DNA from: JBCCAG01 sp050331115
GTDB taxonomy: Bacteria > Cyanobacteriota > Cyanobacteriia > CAKZMO01
Direction of reading: 5' to 3'
Length of the DNA stretch: 64,000 nucleotides
Assembly (NCBI GenBank): GCA_050331115.1
Contig: JBHJHD010000033.1
Span: forward strand, 1-64,000
How positions within the stretch are numbered: the first letter of the stretch is position 1; every line of letters starts with the position of its first letter. This document shows, in pieces, positions 33,292-41,828 of the stretch. The notes below the pieces were generated by a model that worked only from the letters and a program-made list of their open reading frames with translations, was not told the origin of the DNA and ran no database searches. A program made the position numbers and the translations under genes.

Positions 33292-35352
33292 TTAAATTTC
33301 TGAGCCAGCGTTCAGGTAAGTATATCGGCTGAGGGACTGGGCGTAGTTTCGCAGCAGCTTCCGAGACTCCTGTAGCGTAATGTCTCCCTGCTGCAGCGCT
33401 TTTTCAGACCGCAAGCGCACCTTTTCTAGCAGATCTTCTGTGCTGTACTGAACGTAGTTCAGAACATCGGCGGCGGCATCTCCCTTGACCACATGGGTAA
33501 CCCCATAGCCGCTAGGGGTCAAGTTGACGTGGACCGTGTTGGTATCCCCAAATAGGTTGTGCAGGCTTCCCATAATTTCCTGGTACGCGCCGCCTAGAAA
33601 CAGGCTCAGGTAGTATGGCTGATGTTTCGACTGGTGGCCGATGGCGCTGCTCGACGCGTCTGTATTGGCACGGGGCTCTAGCGCATGCAGCTCTAGAACA
33701 GACTTGGCGTTGCGCCGCTGGATGAAGCGTTCGATTCTACCGTCGCTATCGCAGGTCAAATCAGCGAGAATTCCCCGGCGGGTTGGCTCCTCATTAAGGC
33801 GATGGATCGGCATGATTGGGAAAAGCTGCTCAATGGCCCAGCTGTCGGGAACCGATTGGAATACCGATAGATTGATGTAGTAAATCGCGGCCATAGCGGC
33901 CTCTAGATGCGCTAGGTCGTCTGGAACGTCGTCTTGCCGGTGGGCAATGTGACGTACTTTGTGGCAGCAGGCCCAGTAGAGCCGCTCTGCGGCAGCGCGC
34001 TCTGCCAGGCTCAAGTAGCCAAAGTTAAAGAGGCTAAGGGCCTCTTGCTTGAACTGCACCGCATCGTGGTAGGCCTCTTGATAGTTAGCCTCTGAGATTA
34101 GCCGGTAGGTCTCACTTAGGTTGCGCAAAATCAGGTGAGCCGCTTTGTCGGGGGTGACCGCCGCTTCCGCCGGAGGTTCGCTGGCGCCAAGCACGTCGAA
34201 GACCAGCACAGACTGATGGGAGGCGATCGCCCGCCCGCTCTCGCTCACCAGCGTCGGTGGACAGACGCCAGCGCCCTCACAGGCTTCCTTTACCTCTGCC
34301 ACGACGTCGTTGGCGTAGTTTTGCGTGGTGTAGTTTTTAGAGGCGTGGAAGTTGGTCTTAGAGCCGTCGTAGTCGATGCCTAAGCCGCCGCCGACGTCTA
34401 GGTAGCCCATGGTGGCCCCTAGCTTGGCCAGCTCAACATAGATTTGGCAGGCCTCCCGGAGGGCATCTTTAATGACGCTAATTGAGGAGATCTGGGAGCC
34501 AATGTGGAAGTGGAGCAGCTGCAGACAGTCCAGCATCCCTGCCGCTTTCAGGCGCTCCACCGCCGTGAGCATGTCTGGTATGGTGAGCCCGAACTTGGCG
34601 CGATCGCCCGTGGTGGCCTGCCAGCGTCCTTCCCCTGAGACGCTCAGCTTGGCGCGAATGCCCAGTATGGGTGAGATCTGCAGCTGCTGGCTTTCCGCAA
34701 TCACAAGGTTTACTTCTTCAAGCTGCTCTAGCACGACGATGGACTGATACCCCAGCCGCCGCGCCAAAATTGCGGTCTCAATATACTCACGATCTTTATA
34801 GCCGTTGCAGATCAGCAGCGCTCCTGGCGTATCCAGCATGGCTAATGCAATCATCAGCTCCGGCTTTGACCCCGCTTCTAGGCCAAACCGGTAGGCTTTG
34901 CCAAAGCGCACCACGTCCTGCACGAGGTGGCGCTGCTGGTTACACTTGACGGGGAATACGCCCTGGTAGCGTCCGCCGTAGCCATACCGGGCGATGGCTT
35001 GGGCAAAGCAGGCGTTGAGCCGCTCGATGCGGTCTTCTAGAATATCGGAAAATCGAATCAGCAGGGGCAGGTCTAGGTTGCGGGCCTTGAGGGCCTGCAC
35101 CAGCTCGTAGAGGTCTAGGGTGCCGCCGCGATCGCCCCGGGGAGATACCGTCACGTGGCCGGCGGCGTTGATGGAGAAATAGGGGTCCCCCCAGTCGCGA
35201 ATGCGGTAGAGGCGATCGCTATCGTCGATGGTCCAGGCGTCGGCGGGGGGAGCCGGCCGACCAGAGGCGCGACGTTCTAAACGCTCTAGGGTATCTGAGG
35301 TATTTGCGTCATGAGCGGTATCCCAAGCCCTATCCAATGCTCTAGCCTCCAA
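33292..35352 (-). CDS. speA: Biosynthetic arginine decarboxylase SpeA
   Basis: A 686-residue fold-type III PLP enzyme making agmatine for polyamine synthesis. Lys136 in GVFPVKCNQQ is the likely Schiff-base lysine; LQLLHFHIGSQIS, LDVGGGLGIDYDG and VSESGRAIASHQSVLVFDVLG are the expected barrel motifs. The C-terminal part (NTVHVNLTPSGYGVTHVVKGD) is typical of SpeA. Length is close to that of other cyanobacterial enzymes (about 640-690). The N-terminal 35 residues before DAWTIDDSDRLYRI vary. Divergent from the SnoaL-like gene. Confidence 0.94.
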   Translation of the reverse strand: MEARALDRAWDTAHDANTSDTLERLERRASGRPAPPADAWTIDDSDRLYRIRDWGDPYFSINAAGHVTVSPRGDRGGTLDLYELVQALKARNLDLPLLIRFSDILEDRIERLNACFAQAIARYGYGGRYQGVFPVKCNQQRHLVQDVVRFGKAYRFGLEAGSKPELMIALAMLDTPGALLICNGYKDREYIETAILARRLGYQSIVVLEQLEEVNLVIAESQQLQISPILGIRAKLSVSGEGRWQATTGDRAKFGLTIPDMLTAVERLKAAGMLDCLQLLHFHIGSQISSISVIKDALREACQIYVELAKLGATMGYLDVGGGLGIDYDGSKTNFHASKNYTTQNYANDVVAEVKEACEGAGVCPPTLVSESGRAIASHQSVLVFDVLGASEPPAEAAVTPDKAAHLILRNLSETYRLISEANYQEAYHDAVQFKQEALSLFNFGYLSLAERAAAERLYWACCHKVRHIAHRQDDVPDDLAHLEAAMAAIYYINLSVFQSVPDSWAIEQLFPIMPIHRLNEEPTRRGILADLTCDSDGRIERFIQRRNAKSVLELHALEPRANTDASSSAIGHQSKHQPYYLSLFLGGAYQEIMGSLHNLFGDTNTVHVNLTPSGYGVTHVVKGDAAADVLNYVQYSTEDLLEKVRLRSEKALQQGDITLQESRKLLRNYAQSLSRYTYLNAGSEI

Positions 35353-35503
35353 AATGTGGTCATGGGGTTCTAGTGGTTTAGCGCTGTTTTCGTCGCCTAA
35401 CTTTGTCGCTCAGCTGCGCAGCCTAAATTCTGAAGCCGAACCCTGTATCGCGCTGTCGCCTAGCCAGTTTATCGTAATCATGAAGAAAAGCTAATTTTGA
35501 TCT

Positions 35504-35893
35504 ATGAGCGATAATCAGGCTCTCCTAGAAGCCAACCGGGCCTTTTACCGCGCCTTCGAGCGCAAAGACATGGACGCTATGGCCTCGGTCTGGTCCCAGG
35601 GAACAGGCGTCCTTTGCGTTCACCCCGGTCGGCAGAGTCTAAAGGGGTGGCCAGACGTGCGCGCCTCCTGGCAAATGATTTTTGAGAATACGGAGTACTT
35701 CGAGATCGAGCTGCAGGTGACCGCCGCTGAAGCGGTCGGCACTTTGGGCTACGTGGTTTTGGTGGAGCAGCTGTTCCAGGTGGTGCGTGGGCAGCGGTTA
35801 GAGGCCAAGTCCATGGCCACCAATGTTTTTGAGAAGCTGGGCGATCGCTGGTATCTGGTTCACCATCACGGTAGCCCGGTAGCAGAGCGATAG
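35504..35893 (+). CDS. SnoaL-like/NTF2-fold protein
   Basis: A 129-residue protein of the NTF2-like (SnoaL, DUF4440-like) fold: LLEANRAFYRAFERKDMDAMASVW forms the N-terminal helices, VLCVHPGRQSLKGWPDVRASW the loop region, and the C-terminal sheet ends MATNVFEKLGDRWYLVHHHGSPV. Such proteins have a cone-shaped pocket and diverse or unknown ligands. No clear neighbours that would point to a substrate. Confidence 0.83.
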   Translation: MSDNQALLEANRAFYRAFERKDMDAMASVWSQGTGVLCVHPGRQSLKGWPDVRASWQMIFENTEYFEIELQVTAAEAVGTLGYVVLVEQLFQVVRGQRLEAKSMATNVFEKLGDRWYLVHHHGSPVAER

Positions 35894-36059
35894 GCTCAGA
35901 AGGCCGTGGGTCCGCAAAGAAGGCAAGCTGAAGGGGCACAGCATGCTGTGCCTGCACCGTCGGATGGGGAACGCAGCATCTGCGCCCCGCAGGGAATTTC
36001 TGAAATTGCGGGTGCGGGGCGTGTAGAGTAGTGAGGCCGCTTTTGTCAGTCCTACGCCC

Positions 36060-37676
36060 GTGCCCAAGGCTCCTCCGTCCCGCTCCCTCGTCAATATTGC
36101 CGGCATTGTTGCCGTCGCCACGCTAATCAGCAAAGTGTTTGGCCTAGTGCGTCAGCAGGCGATCGCCGCCGTGTTTGGGGTGGGGGCAGCGGTAGACGCC
36201 TATAACTATGCCTATGTGATTCCGGGGTTTCTGCTGATTCTGCTGGGCGGCATCAACGGACCGTTTCACAGCGCCATGGTGAGCGCCCTGGCGAAGCGCG
36301 ATCGCGAGGAAGCCGAGCCGCTGGTGGAAACTATGACCACCCTGGTGGGGGGCGTGCTGCTGCTGGTGACGCTGGGAATCTTTGCCTTCGCCCCCATGCT
36401 GATCGATTTAGTCGCCCCTGGCCTAAGTCAGACCGAGGCGGGCCTAGAGATTCGGGCGATCGCCATTGCCCAGCTGCGCATCATGTCCCCCATGGCGCTG
36501 TTTGCGGGGCTGATCGGCATTGGCTTTGGCACCCTCAATGCCGCCGATCACTACTGGCTGCCCTCTATCAGCCCGCTCTTTTCGAGCTCGGCGGTGCTGC
36601 TGGGGTTAGGGGGGCTGGCGCTCAGCCTGGGGAGAGAGATCACGGCCCCACAGTACGCGCTGCTGGGGGGAGTAGTGCTGGCCTGGGGCACCCTGGGCGG
36701 CGCGGTGCTGCAGTGGCTGATTCAAATTCCGGTGCAGTGGCGATCGGGGCTGGGAAAGCTGCGGCTGCGGTTCAACTTTAGTCAGCCCGGCGTGGGAGAC
36801 GTGCTGCGGGTCATGGGGCCGGCCACTTTTTCTTCCGGCATGATGCAGATCAACGTTTACACTGACCTTTTTTTTGCCTCGTTCATCCCCCAGGCTGCCG
36901 CTGCACTCAGCTATGCCAATTTGCTGGTGCAGACGCCGCTAGGCATCGTTTCTAACGTCATTCTTGTGCCCTTGCTGCCGGTGTTCTCGCGGCTGGCCGC
37001 CCCTGAGCATCGAGACGAGCTCAAAGATAGGGTCCGGCAGGGGCTGATGCTTACCGCCGTGACCATGCTGCCCCTTAGCGCCCTGATGATGACGCTGGCG
37101 CTGCCGGCGGTGAGGGTGGTGTATGAGCGGTTTGCCTTCGACCAGGAGGCCTCACGGCTGGTGACCAGCGTGCTGATCGCCTACGGCGCGGGCATGTTTG
37201 TCTACTTAGGGCGAGACGTGCTGGTGCGGGTCTTCTACGGTCTAGGGGATGGCGCGACGCCGTTTCGCATCAGCATCGCCAATATTTTTCTAAATGCGCT
37301 GTTAGATTACTGGCTGGTTAACGCCTACGGTGCGCCAGGATTGGTCTTGGCCACTGTAGGCGTTAACGCCGTTTCTATGGTGCTGCTGCTGATCTTGCTC
37401 GATCGCCGGCTGGGCGGCCTGCCTTGGCGAAGCTGGCTGCGGCCTTTTGCAGGCTTAGTCATCGCCAGCGTCGTCACCGGCGGCGTCAGCTGGGCGGTGC
37501 GGCTGGGGCTAGAGGAAACCTTGGGCACTAACGGATTCGGGCCTCAGCTGGTGGCGCTGCTGGGGGGCGGCCTCAGCGGTCTAGCGGCATTTAGCGCCAT
37601 CGCCCTTCGTCTCGACATTCCAGAAGTACGCCTGCTCACAGGCCAAATTGCGCGCAAGCTGGGGCGCTCCCGCTAG
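36060..37676 (+). CDS. murJ: Lipid II flippase MurJ (MviN family)
   Basis: A 538-residue multi-spanning protein of about 14 helices. The first helix region SLVNIAGIVAVATLISKVFGLVRQQAIAAVFGVGAAVDAYNYAYVIP carries the conserved Arg of the MurJ cavity, and NGPFHSAMVSALAKRDREEA follows. It flips lipid II across the plasma membrane for peptidoglycan synthesis. The GTG start at 36060 gives the expected short N terminus. No murein operon nearby. Confidence 0.9.
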   Translation: MPKAPPSRSLVNIAGIVAVATLISKVFGLVRQQAIAAVFGVGAAVDAYNYAYVIPGFLLILLGGINGPFHSAMVSALAKRDREEAEPLVETMTTLVGGVLLLVTLGIFAFAPMLIDLVAPGLSQTEAGLEIRAIAIAQLRIMSPMALFAGLIGIGFGTLNAADHYWLPSISPLFSSSAVLLGLGGLALSLGREITAPQYALLGGVVLAWGTLGGAVLQWLIQIPVQWRSGLGKLRLRFNFSQPGVGDVLRVMGPATFSSGMMQINVYTDLFFASFIPQAAAALSYANLLVQTPLGIVSNVILVPLLPVFSRLAAPEHRDELKDRVRQGLMLTAVTMLPLSALMMTLALPAVRVVYERFAFDQEASRLVTSVLIAYGAGMFVYLGRDVLVRVFYGLGDGATPFRISIANIFLNALLDYWLVNAYGAPGLVLATVGVNAVSMVLLLILLDRRLGGLPWRSWLRPFAGLVIASVVTGGVSWAVRLGLEETLGTNGFGPQLVALLGGGLSGLAAFSAIALRLDIPEVRLLTGQIARKLGRSR

Positions 37677-37734
37677 AATTCAGCCGGGCCTGTCTGGCTA
37701 GCTGGTCTGGCTAATCTGGCCCAGAGGCGTCTCG

Positions 37735-38040
37735 CTACAGGTTGCGCTGATATTCCCTCAGCACCCCCATCAGTTCGCGGTGCCCCGCTTCAGGAATCAG
37801 CTCGCTGAGAGGCAGCGACTTTTTCCCGCCCCCCAGCTTCACTGAGATGCTGTTGAGCACCGCCTCTACCCGGCCCTCATCTAAATCGTCCGAGAGCATT
37901 GGGTGGATTTGCTCTGCGATCGCCGTATGCAGGTGGGCATCCTGTAAATAGAGGTGCCAATTGGCTACATCGATGTAGACCTTATCGCCAATTTCAGCCG
38001 CCAGGGCTTCGATTGCTTCACTTGTGCTGGAGTAAGCCAT
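37735..38040 (-). CDS. DUF3181 family protein
   Basis: A 101-residue soluble protein of a cyanobacterial family: EAIEALAAEIGDKVYIDVANWHLYL, then LHTAIAEQIHPML and LPLSELIPEAGHRELMGVLREYQ. The family is restricted to cyanobacteria and plastid-bearing lineages, without known function. It lies 74 bp before, and on the same strand as, the 2TM gene, and its 3' end faces murJ. Confidence 0.85.
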   Translation of the reverse strand: MAYSSTSEAIEALAAEIGDKVYIDVANWHLYLQDAHLHTAIAEQIHPMLSDDLDEGRVEAVLNSISVKLGGGKKSLPLSELIPEAGHRELMGVLREYQRNL

Positions 38041-38113
38041 AAATCTTTGAGTTCAGTCGCTATACCTGTGCAGCCTCTTTATCTGAGACTGGCGGCTGCT
38101 AGCTCAACTCTCG

Positions 38114-38404
38114 CTAGGAAGATTTGTTATTGGCAAACCCCTTAGGCCCGGACTGGGGGGGCGGCGCATCAGAGTAATTGGCGATCGCAAAAATATAGAT
38201 CCCGTGGGCAAATAAGCCGGCGAGCCAGACTAAGCTGACGCCTTGGACCCAGTCCCAAGCGGGAAAACGAGCTAGGTGAAAAAACCAGAGCCCCGAGTTT
38301 ACAGCGGCGAAACCCGCAACGTGGGTGGCAAAAGTCATGCGATCGTCTAAGCGGCGAAACGCGGGATCGTTGCGGTCAGGCTTGCGGGGCCAACGAGGAG
38401 GCAT
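38114..38404 (-). CDS. 2TM-domain membrane protein
   Basis: A 96-residue protein with two hydrophobic segments, about 27-46 (FATHVAGFAAVNSGLWFFHL) and 55-76 (GVSLVWLAGLFAHGIYIFAI), preceded by RRLDDRMTF. This matches the small '2TM domain' family. It could be part of a two-gene unit with the DUF3181 gene downstream. Function unknown. Confidence 0.75.
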   Translation of the reverse strand: MPPRWPRKPDRNDPAFRRLDDRMTFATHVAGFAAVNSGLWFFHLARFPAWDWVQGVSLVWLAGLFAHGIYIFAIANYSDAPPPQSGPKGFANNKSS

Positions 38405-38614
38405 AGACGCTAACGACTCAATCAGTCGAATGAAGTGTAATCGATCTCTACTTTAGCGCTGGGTGCGTCTTAGCGGCGATCGCACTGACCGCATCCATCA
38501 CCTTTCTGCGGTCAGCATCTTTAACGCGTTCTTTGCCTGGCAGCTGGGTCGGGGGCTTTCTACCTTCATAGCAAATTGGCACTCCACCCGTCTCCCAATC
38601 AGCTTATCTAAACC

Positions 38615-39322
38615 ATGAAACTTACAGTAATCAACGACACAGTCTTCAAGCAGTCTCCCCAACAGGCGCGGGAGCTGGCCACTCTCGACAAGTTTTTAGC
38701 CCCGAAAAACACTGAGTTTGACGTGGTTTCCTACAAACCGGCTCCCTTCAAGCACGTGCGGGTTACCTTCACGGCCCCGGTAGGTCTACAGCCCAAAGAC
38801 ACCTGGTACGTCTTCGGGGAACATGTGTCCTTTGAGGGCAATGCGCCTGATACCGACCCGAAGGAGACCGAAAAGGCCCCTAAACCGCGTTCTGGCGGCT
38901 TCAACCTACCCGGGTATCGCAGCCGATTTTACTTAGAAGACCCGGTTTTACCGGGCGGCAACTTTACCTGGGCCGAAGTGACCAAGAATGGACAGCGCAT
39001 GCCGGAAACTAAAAGCATCGTGGTGGAGGTCTTGCGGATTGCCAGCGCAGTTCAGGACATCCGAGCGCTGTTTGGCGATCGCCCCATCACCGTTACCTCT
39101 TGGTACCGCGATCCGGTTTCAAATCGCCGCGTGGGTGGAGCCCGCCAGAGTCGCCACCTCACAGGAGGGGCGGTTGATTTCAAAGTTTCCGGCGTGTCCC
39201 CGGCAGAGGTGCAGCGGCGGCTTGACCCCTGGTGGGGGCGTCGTGGCGGGCTGGCCAGCGCCAACACCTTCACCCACATCGACAACCGCGGCTACCGGGC
39301 GCGCTGGCGTTATGGGCGCTAG
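38615..39322 (+). CDS. Peptidase M15A-like (D-Ala-D-Ala carboxypeptidase fold) protein
   Basis: A 235-residue protein whose C-terminal half has the M15A/VanY-like zinc site: SRHLTGGAVDFKVSG gives His and Asp ligands and FTHIDNRGY the second His. SWYRDPVSNRRVGGA precedes it. The N-terminal half (about 1-95), with KLTVINDTVFKQSPQ and FKHVRVTFTAPVG, is a separate SH3-like or unknown binding module. No signal peptide is seen, so export is uncertain. Expected substrate: peptidoglycan stem peptides. Confidence 0.83.
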   Translation: MKLTVINDTVFKQSPQQARELATLDKFLAPKNTEFDVVSYKPAPFKHVRVTFTAPVGLQPKDTWYVFGEHVSFEGNAPDTDPKETEKAPKPRSGGFNLPGYRSRFYLEDPVLPGGNFTWAEVTKNGQRMPETKSIVVEVLRIASAVQDIRALFGDRPITVTSWYRDPVSNRRVGGARQSRHLTGGAVDFKVSGVSPAEVQRRLDPWWGRRGGLASANTFTHIDNRGYRARWRYGR

Positions 39323-39390
39323 ATTGTGACGCGTTAGGGCATAGCGGGTCAGGTACTTACGACAACCGCTGACCCTACAGTTGAAATCTC

Positions 39391-39909
39391 CTACCGGCGG
39401 TAGTCCCCAGATTTACCGCCGGTCTTGCTCACCAGGTAAACCGCCTCTATGGTCATAGACTTCTCTAGCGCTTTGATCATGTCGTATAGCGTCAAAGCCG
39501 CTACCGACACGGCCGTCAGCGCCTCCATCTCCACGCCTGTCTCTGCTTTGGTCTTGACGATCGCCTCAACCTGGTACCCCGGCAGATCTGGGTCCGGCGT
39601 AATCTGAACCTCGATGGTCTTTAGAGGCAGGGGGTGGCAGAGGGGGATGAGCTGCGCGGTCTGCTTCGCCGCCATGATACCCGCTAGCCGGGCGGTACCC
39701 AGCACGTCGCCTTTGGCGGCGTTGCCTGCCTCAACAGCTTCAAAGGTCTGGGGGCGCATGCGCAATCGGCCTGCCGCGATCGCCTCGCGCGTGGTCACGG
39801 GTTTCTGGGACACATCGACCATGTGGGCCTGCCCTGCTTTATCTAGGTGAGACAGGACGTGCTCAGATGGTGCGTTTTGAGCGGACGACTCTTGGGGCGA
39901 AGGGTTCAT
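39391..39909 (-). CDS. moaC: Cyclic pyranopterin monophosphate synthase
   Basis: A 172-residue MoaC, which completes cyclic pyranopterin formation in molybdenum cofactor synthesis. Motifs: AHMVDVSQKPVTTREA, KGDVLGTARLAGIMAAKQT, IPLCHPLPLK, and VEMEALTAVSVAALTLYDMIK, containing the expected catalytic residues. The first 20 residues are a variable extension. It is monocistronic, with no other moa genes in the window. Confidence 0.95.
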   Translation of the reverse strand: MNPSPQESSAQNAPSEHVLSHLDKAGQAHMVDVSQKPVTTREAIAAGRLRMRPQTFEAVEAGNAAKGDVLGTARLAGIMAAKQTAQLIPLCHPLPLKTIEVQITPDPDLPGYQVEAIVKTKAETGVEMEALTAVSVAALTLYDMIKALEKSMTIEAVYLVSKTGGKSGDYRR

Positions 39910-39981
39910 AAGCTAAGCGAACTAAAAGGCAAAGTGCCTATTGCGTTTCCACTCGGTTATGATACGATAGAAATCCTGTAA

Positions 39982-40055
39982 GGGCTTGTAGCTCAGTGGA
40001 CTAGAGCACGTGGCTACGGACCACGGTGTCGGGGGTTCGAATCCCTCCTAGCCCG
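39982..40055 (+). tRNA. tRNA-Arg (anticodon ACG)
   Basis: A 74-nt cloverleaf: GGGCTTG acceptor, D arm GCTC/GAGC, anticodon stem CGTGG/CCACG around CTACGGA, variable GTGTC, T arm GGGGG-TTCGAAT-CCCTC with one G-U, discriminator G. The anticodon is ACG, normally modified to ICG. The sixth acceptor pair is U-U. No CCA encoded. Confidence 0.95.
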
Positions 40056-40145
40056 TTTCAAAAGTGAGTTAAAGAGCGAGTTGAGGTAAAATCTGCCTTG
40101 GCTCCTTTTTTTTGGCCGATCTTCATTCTGCTTTGCCCAATCTAA

Positions 40146-40165
40146 ATATTCATCGATATTCATCG
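40146..40165. repeat. 10-base tandem repeat upstream of the hisN-like gene
   Basis: Two copies of ATATTCATCG at 40146-40155 and 40156-40165, 40-60 bp before the GTG start. Short and A/T-rich; could be promoter DNA or simple slippage. Confidence 0.6.
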
Positions 40166-40205
40166 ATCCGTATTTGCTAACCCGTAAATTTTGACCTGAG
40201 CGACT

Positions 40206-41030
40206 GTGGACACCCAACTCGAATTCCTTAGCTTTGCCCGCGAGCTTGCCGTCCAGGCTGAGTCCGTGATTATGCCTCACTTCCAGGACCATGCGGTGAG
40301 CTACAAGTCTGACGGCTCGGAGGTCACGATCGCCGATCGGCAGGGCGAGGAGCGGATGCGTCAGCTGATTGGCGATCGCTACCCTGACCACAGCATTCTC
40401 GGCGAAGAGTACGGCGAGTCCGGAGCGTCCGAGGGCAAGCATCGCTGGCTGCTAGACCCCATCGATGGCACCGCCTGGTTCACCCTGGGCCTGCCCCTGT
40501 TCGGCACGCTGGTTTCCCTGCTGGAGGATAACGAGCCCATACTGGGCGTTATTCATTTTCCAGGCCTCCAGGAAACGGTATACGCGGCCAAGGGCCAAGG
40601 GTGCTGGCGGCAGACCAAAGGCGAAGCGCCGGTGCGCATTCGGGTAAGCCCTCCCCCGGCATTGGGTGAGGCGGTTGCCTCTGCCACGGGCGTTCACAGC
40701 TCAGACATTCAGTGCAGGCCTGAAGAGATCCCCTATCGCCTCACCCAGCTGATTCATCAGGTGCGCAAGTTTCGCTTTTGCTCAGACTGCAATCAGCACG
40801 CGCTTGTGAGTCGCGGCAAGCTGCACGTCGCGGTGGATACCCTCATGAACCCCTGGGACATCGCGGCGCTGGTCCCCTGCGTTGAGGAGGCGGGCGGCAT
40901 GGTCACCAACCTAGCGGGCGATCGCCAGGGCATCGTCTTTGGGGGCAGCCTGCTGTCGACCTGCGGCGAGCCGCTGCACCAGACCGTGCTAGAAGTCCTG
41001 CAGCCCTCGGTGCAGAGCCAGTGGCTCTGA
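40206..41030 (+). CDS. hisN: Inositol monophosphatase family phosphatase (histidinol-phosphatase-like)
   Basis: A 274-residue Mg-dependent phosphatase. ILGEEYG, LLDPIDGTAWF and NPWDIAALVPCVEEAGG are the three metal-site motifs. The stretch after DPIDGT (AWFTLGLPLFGTLVSLL) and length fit the HisN-type histidinol-phosphatase subgroup rather than SuhB; an inositol-1-phosphatase role is not excluded. Histidine synthesis in cyanobacteria uses scattered genes, as with hisA here. Start is GTG at 40206. Confidence 0.8.
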   Translation: MDTQLEFLSFARELAVQAESVIMPHFQDHAVSYKSDGSEVTIADRQGEERMRQLIGDRYPDHSILGEEYGESGASEGKHRWLLDPIDGTAWFTLGLPLFGTLVSLLEDNEPILGVIHFPGLQETVYAAKGQGCWRQTKGEAPVRIRVSPPPALGEAVASATGVHSSDIQCRPEEIPYRLTQLIHQVRKFRFCSDCNQHALVSRGKLHVAVDTLMNPWDIAALVPCVEEAGGMVTNLAGDRQGIVFGGSLLSTCGEPLHQTVLEVLQPSVQSQWL

Positions 41031-41034
41031 GCTG

Positions 41035-41826
41035 CTACGACTCGTAGGGGTTTTTAGGCTGAGGAATCTCAACCAGCTCTGCGGCTTGAATGACGAGCTG
41101 ACGCTCTCCGCTTAGGGTTTCGCTCGCCATCGTTCCCGAGACGCGCATCCACTGGTCGGCAGCCGGTGACGCGGCACCTGCAGGAAGGTTGACCGGCAGC
41201 CCAACTGGATAGGCATCGGCGGCGCAGCAGGTGATCACAAAGCGGGAAAGGATGAAATAGCCGCTGGGTAGCTCTGGCGGTAAGACGACGAATCCGTCCA
41301 CCGCTACGGCCTGTCCCTCATAGGCATCAGGCTCAGGATAGACGTTTAGGGTGCCAATCCAGTCCAGCAAGGATTTGTCGCTTGGATTTTGTGAGAGGCT
41401 GAAGGACTGCGGCTGCGAGCGGGTTAGGGTTAGGGTATCGGTGACGCCCCGCTGCAGGGCAATGTTGCTGGTAAACGGGCGGGGCGATGAAACCAGCCCC
41501 AGGACGGCAATCACGAGCAGCAGCATCGTATTCCAGCGGCGGGGAATGAGGGAGATGTGCTGAGCTGGTGCAGCGCTCTGACGCGACGAGAGCCGCTGCA
41601 GCATTCGCCATAGCCCCAAAGCGAGCAATCCCAGGCCAGCGGCGATCGCCAGCCAAATGTAGTTGGGGTGCAGCAGAAAGTAGATTTGCCCTGATAGCCA
41701 GTACTTGAGCAGCAGCAGCCCCCAGCAGAGCAAGACCGCGATGTCGAGCCAGTCGAGCCAGCGCCGCCGCGGCGGCACCGGGCCGGAAGATAAGCCAAAT
41801 TTTGGCGGGCGATCGCGAACAGTCAT
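41035..41826 (-). CDS. TIGR03943-like permease partner protein
   Basis: A 263-residue protein: two N-terminal hydrophobic segments (about 27-48 and 55-75), a third at about 98-115 (MLLLVIAVLGLVSSPRP), and a soluble C-terminal domain with VDGFVVLPPELPSGYFILSRFVITCCAADA. This matches the 'TIGR03943' family, nearly always next to a DUF318 permease. The CC in the C-terminal domain may bind metal. The start lies 2 bp after the stop of the upstream permease gene, so the two are co-translated. Confidence 0.82.
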   Translation of the reverse strand: MTVRDRPPKFGLSSGPVPPRRRWLDWLDIAVLLCWGLLLLKYWLSGQIYFLLHPNYIWLAIAAGLGLLALGLWRMLQRLSSRQSAAPAQHISLIPRRWNTMLLLVIAVLGLVSSPRPFTSNIALQRGVTDTLTLTRSQPQSFSLSQNPSDKSLLDWIGTLNVYPEPDAYEGQAVAVDGFVVLPPELPSGYFILSRFVITCCAADAYPVGLPVNLPAGAASPAADQWMRVSGTMASETLSGERQLVIQAAELVEIPQPKNPYES

Positions 41827-41828
41827 AC

